Shown: positions 15,883-23,919 of the stretch, piece after piece
Position numbering within the stretch: the stretch's first letter is position 1
Layout: each line of letters opens with the position of its first letter
DNA from: Firmicutes bacterium HGW-Firmicutes-4
Lineage (GTDB): Bacteria > Bacillota > Clostridia > Eubacteriales > Eubacteriaceae
Direction: 5' to 3'
Assembly (NCBI GenBank): GCA_002841405.1
Contig: PGZR01000002.1
Location: 1 to 64,000 of the forward strand
DNA: 64,000 nt
The notes under the pieces: generated by a model
What the model saw: the letters and a program-made list of their open reading frames with translations, nothing else
What the model was told of the DNA's origin: nothing
The model's database searches: none
Translations under genes and position numbers: made by a program

Positions 15883-15911
15883 ATGTTATTTGACTGTTCT
15901 CGGCTTGTCAA
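15883..15911 (-). promoter_or_regulatory. Sigma-A promoter of hgcAB
   Basis: On the minus strand TTGACA and TAACAT are separated by exactly 17 bases, giving a predicted transcript start about 75 bases before the hgcA start codon. No ArsR-type operator dyad was recognised over it. Confidence 0.65.
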
Positions 15912-16006
15912 GTTTTTCGTGGTTGTTATACTTTTTTCCTGAAACAATTCCACTGCCGATAAAGCCATTTATTCACTAAGATAACATTATCGACTTAATA
16001 GGTCGT

Positions 16007-16015
16007 TGCTATAAT
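16007..16015 (+). promoter_or_regulatory. Extended -10 promoter before the T-box leader
   Basis: TGCTATAAT is an extended -10 element. No good -35 is visible. It would start transcription about 25-40 bases before the T-box leader. Confidence 0.5.
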
Positions 16016-16039
16016 AAACTCAAAGCGTAGAAAAGAAAT

Positions 16040-16260
16040 AGTACATATTATTGATGTCATAGAAAGTGGGCAGTTAGCGTAAGTCTATCTTGGAGCTGCA
16101 AGTCGAATGGATAATACCTGGTAAGGCTTGACAGTCGCTCACCGTTAAAATGAAAAGGCATTGTCAGATGCTGGTGAGTGCAGGCATTTGACCTGAATTT
16201 AGGTGGTACCGCGGACTGAATGTTCGTCCTAAGCGTATTTTAGCTTGGGACGTTTTTTTT
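16040..16260 (+). promoter_or_regulatory. T-box leader, now in front of a truncated proS
   Basis: The conserved T-box antiterminator sequence AATTTAGGTGGTACCGCGG lies at 16196-16214, preceded by GATGCTGGTGAGTGCAGG typical of T-box leaders and followed by a terminator. T-box RNAs sense uncharged tRNA. The TGGT in the bulge would pair with a tRNA ending ACCA, which fits tRNA-Pro among others. The specifier codon could not be fixed by eye. The only downstream frame is a short proS stub, so the leader looks orphaned. Confidence 0.85.
16225..16260 (+). terminator. Terminator of the T-box leader
   Basis: CGTCCTAAGC and GCTTGGGACG pair across an eight-base loop, followed by eight T residues. It is the alternative structure to the T-box antiterminator. 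Confidence 0.85.
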
Positions 16261-16277
16261 ATTTTAGGAGGTATTTT

Positions 16278-16463
16278 ATGAAAGTATCAGCATTGGTTGG
16301 AGATCGGTTTAAAGAGACCCCCTCGGAGTGTGTCATTGACAGCCACATATTTATGCTCCGTGGTGGCTATATTCGGGGCAGTCTGAATAATCATCTAAAA
16401 ACAAACAAAAAGTTAATATACTCTCCATTTCGCGCACAAGATGAATATACAAACTTATTCTAA
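16278..16463 (+). pseudogene. proS: N-terminal stub of prolyl-tRNA synthetase
   Basis: After a strong ribosome site (TTAGGAGGTATTTT) the frame reads MKVSALVGDRFKETPSEC, then SHIFMLRGGYI. This resembles the N-terminus of bacterial ProRS (pattern VSxLxxxxxKExPSxxxxxSHxLMLRGGYI). After about 35 residues similarity ends abruptly and 26 unrelated residues precede a stop. Full ProRS is over 470 residues, so this is a remnant left by deletion. Its T-box leader supports the assignment. A functional proS must lie elsewhere in the genome. Confidence 0.65.
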
Positions 16464-16614
16464 GAGGGGAAGCATATTTTCTTATGGGAAGAAAGTACAA
16501 TTTTTCTTCTATATTTGTTATGCCCGGTAACTGTTCTTGAAGTGAGAGTCACGTCAATGAAATACATCTATTAACAACAAGTGGTGCTTACTCCTTGAAA
16601 ATCCATGCAATCAA

Positions 16615-17179
16615 TTAAAGCTCCTTTAACAGCATCGTCAAGCACTGACAGCTTTCATCCAACTCACAAATCTTATTACCCAGCTGTTTTGTAGTAGCAG
16701 CTTCTTTATTGGCAATCACCCGATTGACCAGCTCGCTGAGTTCCTGCTTCAGCGTGGCCGATTCGCGTTCCACCACCGCCTTGCTCAAAAAGGCCTTCGG
16801 TTCATCAATTTTCTGGTTAAGCAGCTCAGCCATCCCCACTTTGGTTTTGACGCTGATGGCAAACAGTTCGATGGCATCGGCGGCCATAATCTGACAAAGC
16901 CTATTATGACAATAACCCTGATAGGCTTCCAGATCCGCTGGGCTGATGGTGTCGATCTTATTAGCATTTGGCGGCGTAATTACGGGCTTCAACTAAAAAC
17001 TCCCGCGCGATTTCGTTAATCGGACTATCCACAGAGAGCATAAAAATGATCGCGTCGCTATCTTTCATAAAGGCGTAGGCTTCATCGGGTCTTTTGACTG
17101 TAGCTGGTATCCATCGTATAACTTTTGCACAAATCAAAAAAGCCGATGATCCTGTATGATTAACAGAAGTCATCAGCAT
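16615..17179 (-). pseudogene. Remnant of a dynamin-family GTPase, frameshifted
   Basis: Two overlapping minus-strand frames together resemble the middle of a dynamin-like G domain. The upstream frame has RPDEAYAFMKDSDAIIFMLS, then VDSPINEIAREFLVEARNYA and a premature stop near 16961. The other frame continues with NKIDTISPADLEAYQGYC (G4 motif NKID), IELFAISVKTKVGM and a coiled C-terminal part rich in Glu, Lys and Leu. The P-loop (GxxxxGKS) is not present upstream, and the frame change occurs just before NKID where a few codons are missing. The rest of a 500-plus residue protein is absent. Confidence 0.55.
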
Positions 17180-17337
17180 GTCAGCATCTTGGCCGGAGCC
17201 AGGGCGAACTTCATCACCTTTTGTCTTAGTTTAATCGATTCAATCGAAAATTTCAATCGCTAATTATCGTATTCACCCAAATTTGACGGCAATTATTTAC
17301 AATTCAATTTTGATTTCGATTTCACTCCCACCTTTTA

Positions 17338-17366
17338 TTGACACGGTTATTGCCCCATGATAACAT
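17338..17366 (+). promoter_or_regulatory. Sigma-A promoter of the fluoride-riboswitch operon
   Basis: TTGACA and TAACAT are separated by 17 bases, placing the transcript start at about 17373, exactly where the riboswitch fold begins. Confidence 0.75.
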
Positions 17367-17373
17367 TATTTCA

Positions 17374-17450
17374 AATAAGGTGATGGAGTTCACCTGAATT
17401 GCGTACTAGCTGATGACTCCTGCAGGATTTTCAATGCTGCAGGTTTTTTA
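17374..17450 (+). promoter_or_regulatory. Fluoride riboswitch (crcB motif) with terminator
   Basis: The segment GGTGATGGAGTTCACCTGAA with the downstream GCTGATGACTCCTGCAGG matches the crcB/fluoride aptamer: a short GGTGA/TCACC stem enclosing TGGAGT, and a pseudoknot partner ACTCC after a GCTGATG turn. The 3' side then forms a CCTGCAG/CTGCAGG hairpin followed by TTTTTT (17419-17449), the expected terminator. Fluoride binding would let transcription continue into the two fluC genes. Confidence 0.88.
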
Positions 17451-17543
17451 TTGTCTGAAATAACCATTACTTGCCATAAACAAAAACAATAAACAATACC
17501 CTTCGCGTCTATTTATTAGTTCACTAAAGTCAGGAGGACTGTT

Positions 17544-17981
17544 ATGAAAAAATATTATTTTATCGCCGCCGGCGGTGCTGTTGGAGCGTTGTTGCGATTC
17601 GAGATCAAAAACGCTCCCACTCTTTTTCAATCGGCGGACCAGCTCATCAATCTGGCCTTAACTATTCTGGTTATCAACCTGATTGGGTGCTTAATTCTGG
17701 GGATGCTCAATGCCGTTTTCTCTAAAACCGAACGGATCAGCACTGATGTAAAGCTGGGCTTAACTGTTGGATTAATCGGCGCCTTTACCACCTATTCAAC
17801 CTTTTGCAAAGAAAGTCTGACCATTCTGGATGCCGGCTATCTGCGCTTTTTCTGTTACTATGTGGCGGCCTCCATTATCCTGGGGGTAGTTGCTGTTTAC
17901 CTGGGTCATCTGATCGGTCATCATATTGTTCACCCAGTTGGCAAAAATCTGGTGACCCGATTTAGCATTGACTATCAATAA
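17544..17981 (+). CDS. fluC: FluC (CrcB) fluoride channel subunit 1
   Basis: The 145-residue four-helix membrane protein has the Fluc signature GLIGAFTTYSTFCKE in the third helix and NLIGCLILGML in the second, with an N-terminal GGAVGALLRFEI. Fluc channels export fluoride as dimers. Many Firmicutes encode two homologues forming a heterodimer. The ribosome site is CAGGAGGACTGTT. It is followed after 12 bases by the second subunit, and both sit behind a fluoride riboswitch. Confidence 0.92.
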   Translation: MKKYYFIAAGGAVGALLRFEIKNAPTLFQSADQLINLALTILVINLIGCLILGMLNAVFSKTERISTDVKLGLTVGLIGAFTTYSTFCKESLTILDAGYLRFFCYYVAASIILGVVAVYLGHLIGHHIVHPVGKNLVTRFSIDYQ

Positions 17982-17993
17982 GGAAAATAGCTC

Positions 17994-18353
17994 ATGGAAA
18001 CTTTATTCGTCATTGTCGGCGGTGCCCTTGGCAGCACCACCCGTTATTATTTGGGCAAACGGTTTGCCTCCCGGCACCAGCACATTCCGGTTGGGACCTT
18101 CGTCATCAACGTGACCGGTGCCTTTTTTCTCGGTGTCGTCACCGGTTTTGATATTTCAACTCTGCTTTATGGTTTATTTGCCGAAGGCTTTCTGGGAGCC
18201 TACACCACTTTTTCAACCTTTATGTTTGAGGACTTTGTGCTGCTCCAGAATCACCGGATCCTCAGTGCCATTATCTATGTACTGGCCACACTGGTCTTGA
18301 GTTTTCTAGCTTTTTATGGCGGATTCCTGCTTTCGACAACACCAATTGGCTAA
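17994..18353 (+). CDS. fluC: FluC (CrcB) fluoride channel subunit 2
   Basis: The 119-residue protein has the same architecture: FVIVGGALGSTTRYYLGKRF at the N-terminus, VGTFVINVTGAFFLG in the second helix and GFLGAYTTFSTFMFE in the third. It is shorter than the first copy. With its neighbour it probably forms the antiparallel heterodimer. It is preceded by AAGGAAAATAGCTC and followed by a terminator. Confidence 0.92.
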   Translation: METLFVIVGGALGSTTRYYLGKRFASRHQHIPVGTFVINVTGAFFLGVVTGFDISTLLYGLFAEGFLGAYTTFSTFMFEDFVLLQNHRILSAIIYVLATLVLSFLAFYGGFLLSTTPIG

Positions 18354-18368
18354 GCCATCGCTTTTCAA

Positions 18369-18400
18369 AACATCAAAGCTTCGAGCTTTGATGTTTTTTT
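18369..18400 (+). terminator. Rho-independent terminator of the fluC operon
   Basis: ACATCAAAGCT and AGCTTTGATGT form an 11-base stem with a TCG loop followed by seven T residues. Confidence 0.9.
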
Positions 18401-18454
18401 AATGCTTTGCAACCTAACCTACGGCAATTTTTCAGTTATTATTCTCAGATATGC

Positions 18455-18483
18455 TTGACAAATGCATCTACCGGCCTTAGAAT
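18455..18483 (+). promoter_or_regulatory. Sigma-A promoter before the NiCo riboswitch
   Basis: TTGACA and TAGAAT are separated by exactly 17 bases. The predicted start is about 30 bases before the aptamer. Confidence 0.75.
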
Positions 18484-18521
18484 TATCTTATCTCTTTGCG
18501 CTGCATTTTAATCTACAGTAC

Positions 18522-18634
18522 AACCTGATCAGGCCATGACCATTTAAGCTCATGGAGCCGGGCCGTTGCGACGGCAACAGATTTGATTTTTTCACATCTG
18601 TGGGACAGAAGTTTGTTCCTCAGGTGTTTTTTTT
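18522..18634 (+). promoter_or_regulatory. NiCo (czcD) riboswitch
   Basis: The sequence contains the NiCo aptamer core: a CCATGA/TCATGG stem, then GAGCCGGGCCGTTGCGACGG, CAACAGAT, and CACATCTGTGGGACAG, closely following the conserved GCCGGGC, GGCAACAG and CTGTGGGACAG elements of the class. ACCTGA at the 5' side and TCAGGT at the 3' side can close P1, and the 3' strand runs into eight T residues, giving an aptamer/terminator switch. NiCo RNAs turn on cation exporters when Ni(II) or Co(II) is high. The P-type ATPase follows 90 bases later. Confidence 0.88.
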
Positions 18635-18723
18635 ATACCTTTTTGAGAACAGATCGTATTTAAACCATATCCTGCGTGCTGAGATAGACATAAAACAAGC
18701 AAAACAGAAAATGGAGGACGATT

Positions 18724-21205
18724 ATGACTGAAAACTCAAACAGTCCGGCGGGACTGACCACTAAAGATGCAATCCTGCGGCAGGAGCAATTTGGCAAAAA
18801 CGAATTGGCACCGCAGAAACAAGAAAGCTTTTTCCACAAGGTGTTGCACATTATCAGTGAGCCGATGTTTTTACTGCTGCTGGTCGCCGCCGCCATCTAT
18901 TTTTTCCTCGGAGAACCCCGGGATGGCGCCATTATGCTGATTTTTGTCATCGGCATTATCAGCATTGATGTGATCCAAGAATGGAAAACCGACAAAACCC
19001 TCAATGCCCTGAAAGATCTGTCCGCCCCCCATGTCAAAGTCATCCGGGATGGCCAGGAAGTCACCATAGCCAGTGTTGATCTGGTCCCCGGTGATGCGAT
19101 GATGATTTACGAGGGGGTCAAAATTCCCGCCGACGGCATCGTGATCCGCTGCAATGATTGCTGTGTCGATGAATCTTCGCTGACCGGAGAAGCTGAAGGC
19201 GTTTGGAAAATCGCTACTGAAACGGCTTTGCCTTCATCCGATCATTGGCGTAAAGATTATTGCTATGCCGGTACCCTCGTGACCCAGGGTACCGCAACCG
19301 TTGTCGTTGACAAAATTGGCCCCGCCACCGAGTATGGCAAAATCGGCATTGATGTGGCATCAGCTCCGGATGAACCGACGCCGCTACAGAAGCAAACCGG
19401 CAGCCTGGTCAAGCTCTGCGCCGGTATCGCTGCGGTCTTGTGTGCCCTGGTTGCAGTGGTTACCTATATCAATATCCCCGACCACGCCCTCGGTGACCGA
19501 CTGATCGAAAGTATCTTGTCCGGGATTACCCTGGCCATGGCGATGATCCCCGAAGAATTCCCGGTTATCCTCACCGTCTTTCTGTCGATGGGGGCCTGGC
19601 GTCTGGCCAAGAAACAATCGCTGGTCCGTAAGCTGCCTTCGGTGGAAACCCTGGGTGCGGTTTCGGTCCTTTGTGTCGATAAAACCGGCACCATCACCAT
19701 GAACCAGATGACCGTCCAGGAAACCTGGGCGCCTGATGGTGATCTCGAGACCCTCTGCGAAGTCATGGGCCTGGGCTGCGAAACCGATGCCTACGACCCG
19801 ATGGAAAAGGCCATGCTCCGTCACTGTGAAAAAGCCGGTTTTTCGCGAGAACATCTCTTTGGTGGTGAACTGATCAGCGAATATGCTTTCACCAATGAGC
19901 TGAAAATGATGGGACACGTCTGGTTTCATGATGACGAAATTATTATTGCTGCCAAGGGCTCCCCGGAACGGATCCTGACCATCGCTGATCTGTCGGCCGG
20001 AGAACGGGCAGTGATTGATGATAAAATCCAGTCAATGTCCGAGCAGGGTTTGCGGGTCATTGCGGTTGGCCTGATGAAACCTAAAACCGAAGCCGATATT
20101 CCCCAGACTATTGAAGCCTGCCAGCTGACCCTGTGCGGCCTGGTCGGACTGGCCGATCCGCCCCGGGAATCTGTCAAAGCCGATATCGCCATCTGTAATC
20201 AGGCCGGTATTCGGGTCGTGATGATTACCGGTGACAACGGCATCACCGCTGCCAGCATCGCCAAAAAAATCGGCATGCCCAATCTTGATCATATTATCAC
20301 CGGAGACATGCTCAGTGAAATGGGCGATGAAGAACTCCGCGAGCAGGTTAAAGATGTCAGTATTTTTTCCCGGGTTATCCCCGAACATAAGATGCGGATT
20401 GTCAAAGCCTTTAAAGAAAACGGCGAAATTGTAGCCATGACCGGTGACGGTGTCAATGATGCCCCGGCCCTGAAATATGCCGATATCGGTGATGGACGAC
20501 AATTTCTCAACCATTGTTGAAACCGTTCAGGACGGCCGCCGGATTTTTGACAATATCCGCAAAGCCGTGGGTTACGTATTTACCATTCATATCCCGATTG
20601 CCTTCGCCGCTTTGCTGGCCCCGCTGATGGGAATAACCCCAACCAGCCTGCTGTTATTGCCCCTGCATGTGGTCTTGCTGGAACTGATCATCGATCCCAC
20701 CTGTTCGATCGTGTTGGAACGGCAGCCAGCCGAAACGGACATCATGACACGGCCGCCCCGTAATCCCAAAGAAAAGCTTCTCAATGCCAAAATCCTGTTA
20801 AAAAGTGTCACCCAGGGTCTGGTCTTGTTTGCCGCTTCCTTCGGTACCTATCTCTATATGCTGGGTCAGCATCCGGACAACCCGGAGCTGGCCCGAACCA
20901 TGGGTTTTGCCGTCATCATGCTGGCAAATCTCTTTCTGGTTCAGGTCAACAGTTCCGATTGCGATTTTGCGGTTCAATCAATGAAACGGTTGGTAAAAGA
21001 CCGGGTGATGTGGGTTGTCAACCTTGGGACCCTGTTGGGCCTGTTGGTCATCCTGTATACCCCCTTGAATGCATTTTTCAAATTTGCCCCCCTCACCGTC
21101 AGTCAATTCCTGATAGTTTTTGCCATTGCCGGGGTCTCGGTTTTATGGTATGAAGTGGTCAAGCTGATAAAAAAATTAAGAAAATCCAACGCCGCTTCCA
21201 TTTAA
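18724..21205 (+). pseudogene. P-type cation-exporting ATPase disrupted by a short internal deletion
   Basis: Two adjoining frames encode a P2-like ATPase of about 840 residues: SLTGEAEG actuator loop, PEEFPVIL in membrane helix 4, phosphorylation motif CVDKTGTIT and hinge MTGDGVNDAPALKYADIG. The first frame stops at 20520 after shifting. The second resumes at MDDNFSTIVETVQDGRRIF and contains the last membrane helices. Between DIG and MDDN about 19 conserved residues (usually IAMG...GTEVA...) are missing, implying a deletion near 20490 of a length not divisible by three. The NiCo leader predicts Ni/Co export. The gene is probably inactive unless this is a sequence error. Confidence 0.85.
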
Positions 21206-21307
21206 GCGAATGGCCGGCGTAAACGGATTTTTGGCCATCGATTCAACGCTGTCAAGCAATTGTTCGACGATCACTATCAAAGTTCGCACAACTGTTGTCA
21301 AAACAAA

Positions 21308-21346
21308 AATAGTCAGGAATCAGACCTGATTCCTGACTATTTTTTG
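21308..21346 (+). terminator. Rho-independent terminator after the P-type ATPase
   Basis: ATAGTCAGGAATCAG and CTGATTCCTGACTAT form a long stem with a small loop followed by T residues, about 100 bases after the ATPase stop. Confidence 0.85.
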
Positions 21347-21436
21347 ATTGCTTGTAAAACAATGACTCTTTTCCGGTGACTAAATTCAATCTTTGACAAA
21401 AAAACCGACATTAACTTCAGAAGCAGATTTCTCTCC

Positions 21437-23749
21437 TTATTCAATTTTATTCATTGCAAAATAAAAGTCCACAAAATCATCTGACGACAGCGGCCGACTG
21501 AAGAGATAACCCTGAACAAAATCACAGCGGAATTTTTTCAGAAATTCCAATTGTTCTGCGGTTTCGACACCCTCGGCAACCACTTGAATGCCAAGACCAT
21601 GGATTATTGTAATCATCGATTCGGCAATCATTTGCTCGCGCTCGTCGGCGACCATATTACTGATCAGGGACCGGTCGAGTTTAATAATATCCAGGGGCAG
21701 ATCCTTCATACAACCAAAAGAAGAATAACCGATGCCAAAATCATCCAGCGCCAGCTTAACCCCAATTTGTTTCAAATCATTAAAAACGTTGACCAGTTCT
21801 TCGGTATCCCGAATTAAAATACTTTCGGTTATTTCAAGCTTAATGCAGTTGGCTTCGATTCCCGCCTCGCGAATGCCGCAAGAAACCGATTCCGTCAGTT
21901 CCGTACCGCGATTCTCAAATGACAAAAGCGAAACATTAATGCTGACGGTCATATCAGACATGCCTGCTTTTTGCCACTGTCTGATTTTTTTACACACTTC
22001 CCCAATGACCCAATCCGTGATTGGAATAATAAGCTTTGTTTTTTCCGCGATCGGGATAAAATCAACGGGAGAGATCCGCCCCAGATACGGATGATCCCAT
22101 CGGAGCAATGCTTCGGCATGATTAATAATCCCACTATTAATATCATAGATAGGCTGATAATGAAGTTCAAACTCACTCTTTTCAAGGGCAATCTTCAAAT
22201 CTTTTTCCAGAATTGCTTCCCTGGTTCGGGTTTGATCCATTTCCGGAATGTATCGGACAATTTTATTTTTCTCTTTTTTAGCCACATATAATGCGGTATC
22301 CGCATTTTTTACAGTCTGTTCCAGGTCTTGTGGTTCTGACCCCATCCCGATGCCAATACTGGCCGTTAAATAAAAAAGCCGTTTTGCTACCATAAATTGG
22401 GTTGAAATTGTCTTCAGTACCTGTAACGCCAGCCCGTTGACAAACTGATAATCACTGGACTCAACGATGATGACAAACTCATCGCCATCATAGCGATAAA
22501 CCAAGCCATTATTACCAACACTGTTTATAATTCTGGTTGCCATATCCAGAAGCACATCATCCCCTTCCTGATGTCCCAGAGCATCATTGATAATCCGGAA
22601 ATTATCAAGATTGATGATAATCACTGATTTTTGCATTTTATCCGCTTTCTCATCGAGAAATTTCTGCCTCAGCGCTTTTCGATTTAACAAGCCGGTCAGC
22701 GGATCATGGAAATCAATATAACGGATTTGTTCTTCTTTTTTCTTTCGCTCATTAATACTCCGGCTCGAACTGACAATCTCGATCTCACCCAGGGCATTAT
22801 AACGAAATCGCGAGGAGGTCTCCACCCAAATGATTTCACCATTTTTACACGGCTGCTGGATCTCGTAGATATAGGTCTTGGGAGTATCCGGTTCAGCGAT
22901 AAACTCCTGTTTCCTTATGGAAATTTCTTCCACAAGTTTTGGGGCACTGTTAAAAGCCAACTTATCAACAAAGTTCTCCATCAGCGCCTCTTCGACCGTA
23001 TACCCGCGCAGATCCTGGATGGAGGGACTGATATAAACAAATTTTCCCGAATCCACGTTAAACACCCAGATAACATCCGCCGTCGTATCAGCCAGCAATC
23101 GATATTTTTCTTCGCTGAGGGCCAGCGATGTCCGTGAGTTCAGGATTTCCCGAGTCTGATTTTCCAGACCTTCATAAATCATGTTGTATAAGAATACCAA
23201 AACAACAATAATGATCTGAGCGGTGATGGCATTGATCAGCCAGAAATCGCCGTACATTTCTATCGGCAAGCCTTGCAAAAAACCGGTTAGCAGCATGACC
23301 GTCAAAACTAAAAAAATCACCAGATTAATGACAAAAAAGACCTTATTCTGTCGCTTATTCAATAATGAGACCGCCAGGACAAAGGAAAAGATAACACTGA
23401 TCATTCCCGCACCCATGGGGCCCGTATAGACCAATAAGACAATGCTGATTACATAGATGCTGCTAATCACCAGAAACTTTCTGGTGTCAATCTTCATTTT
23501 CTTTTTGGTTACCGCAAAGACAATCACGGCAAAGATCGCGGCTTCGAATATGGCAAGTAAGGTGTTGCCATTGGCGAAGAACAAATATGCCCCATAAATA
23601 AGGATTGGTCCGCATAAAAAAACAAGTGACAAAGAAAGCAGTGAAAAGATTCTATTTTTCCATAATTCGATACCATAGGCATCGTCGCTGACGTCAATTT
23701 CCCGAAACATTAATTTACCCAAAAATTTTGTTATTTTTTCTCTGTCCAT
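21437..23749 (-). CDS. Membrane PAS-GGDEF-EAL cyclic-di-GMP protein
   Basis: The 770-residue protein has about six N-terminal membrane helices (35-190), a PAS domain (about 213-335), a GGDEF domain (about 340-500) and an EAL domain (about 510-765). The cyclase motif reads DGDEF at 421-425 (context YRYDGDEFVII), a first-position substitution that may reduce cyclase activity. The EAL domain keeps EALLRW (546-551), NVS, EITES, DDFGIGYSS (668-676) and VVAEGVET, so c-di-GMP hydrolysis is likely. The ribosome site is weak (AGGGATAAACTCCA). It is a single gene converging on the ATPase, with its own downstream region sharing the 21308-21346 hairpin. Confidence 0.9.
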   Translation of the reverse strand: MDREKITKFLGKLMFREIDVSDDAYGIELWKNRIFSLLSLSLVFLCGPILIYGAYLFFANGNTLLAIFEAAIFAVIVFAVTKKKMKIDTRKFLVISSIYVISIVLLVYTGPMGAGMISVIFSFVLAVSLLNKRQNKVFFVINLVIFLVLTVMLLTGFLQGLPIEMYGDFWLINAITAQIIIVVLVFLYNMIYEGLENQTREILNSRTSLALSEEKYRLLADTTADVIWVFNVDSGKFVYISPSIQDLRGYTVEEALMENFVDKLAFNSAPKLVEEISIRKQEFIAEPDTPKTYIYEIQQPCKNGEIIWVETSSRFRYNALGEIEIVSSSRSINERKKKEEQIRYIDFHDPLTGLLNRKALRQKFLDEKADKMQKSVIIINLDNFRIINDALGHQEGDDVLLDMATRIINSVGNNGLVYRYDGDEFVIIVESSDYQFVNGLALQVLKTISTQFMVAKRLFYLTASIGIGMGSEPQDLEQTVKNADTALYVAKKEKNKIVRYIPEMDQTRTREAILEKDLKIALEKSEFELHYQPIYDINSGIINHAEALLRWDHPYLGRISPVDFIPIAEKTKLIIPITDWVIGEVCKKIRQWQKAGMSDMTVSINVSLLSFENRGTELTESVSCGIREAGIEANCIKLEITESILIRDTEELVNVFNDLKQIGVKLALDDFGIGYSSFGCMKDLPLDIIKLDRSLISNMVADEREQMIAESMITIIHGLGIQVVAEGVETAEQLEFLKKFRCDFVQGYLFSRPLSSDDFVDFYFAMNKIE

Positions 23750-23868
23750 TGGAGTTTATCCCTATCTGTTAGTCTGTCAAATTAAAATGTTACGTTTTAA
23801 GTAATAATTGAATTATAGCACGAAACTATTTTTTTAACACCATAATTCATGCCATCTTCCAAATATGA

Positions 23869-23905
23869 AGGCGTCGTTTGTCTTTAGCTAAACGACGCCT
23901 TCTTA
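23869..23905 (-). terminator. Hairpin after the hydroxyacid dehydrogenase gene
   Basis: GAAGGCGTCGTTT and AAACGACGCCTTC form a 13-base stem with a 10-base loop, 15 bases past the stop codon. The U tract on the minus transcript is weak (ATATTT). Confidence 0.7.
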
Positions 23906-23919
23906 TTTAGTTTAGAATT

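Noticed and set aside
18440-18640. Manganese (yybP-ykoY) or magnesium riboswitch upstream of the P-type ATPase
   Set aside because: The GCCGGGC, GGCAACAG and CTGTGGGACAG elements match the NiCo class and the yybP-ykoY core sequences are absent.
19384-19929. Minus-strand frame of about 180 codons inside the P-type ATPase
   Set aside because: Antisense to conserved ATPase motifs, rich in His and Gly as expected for a shadow.
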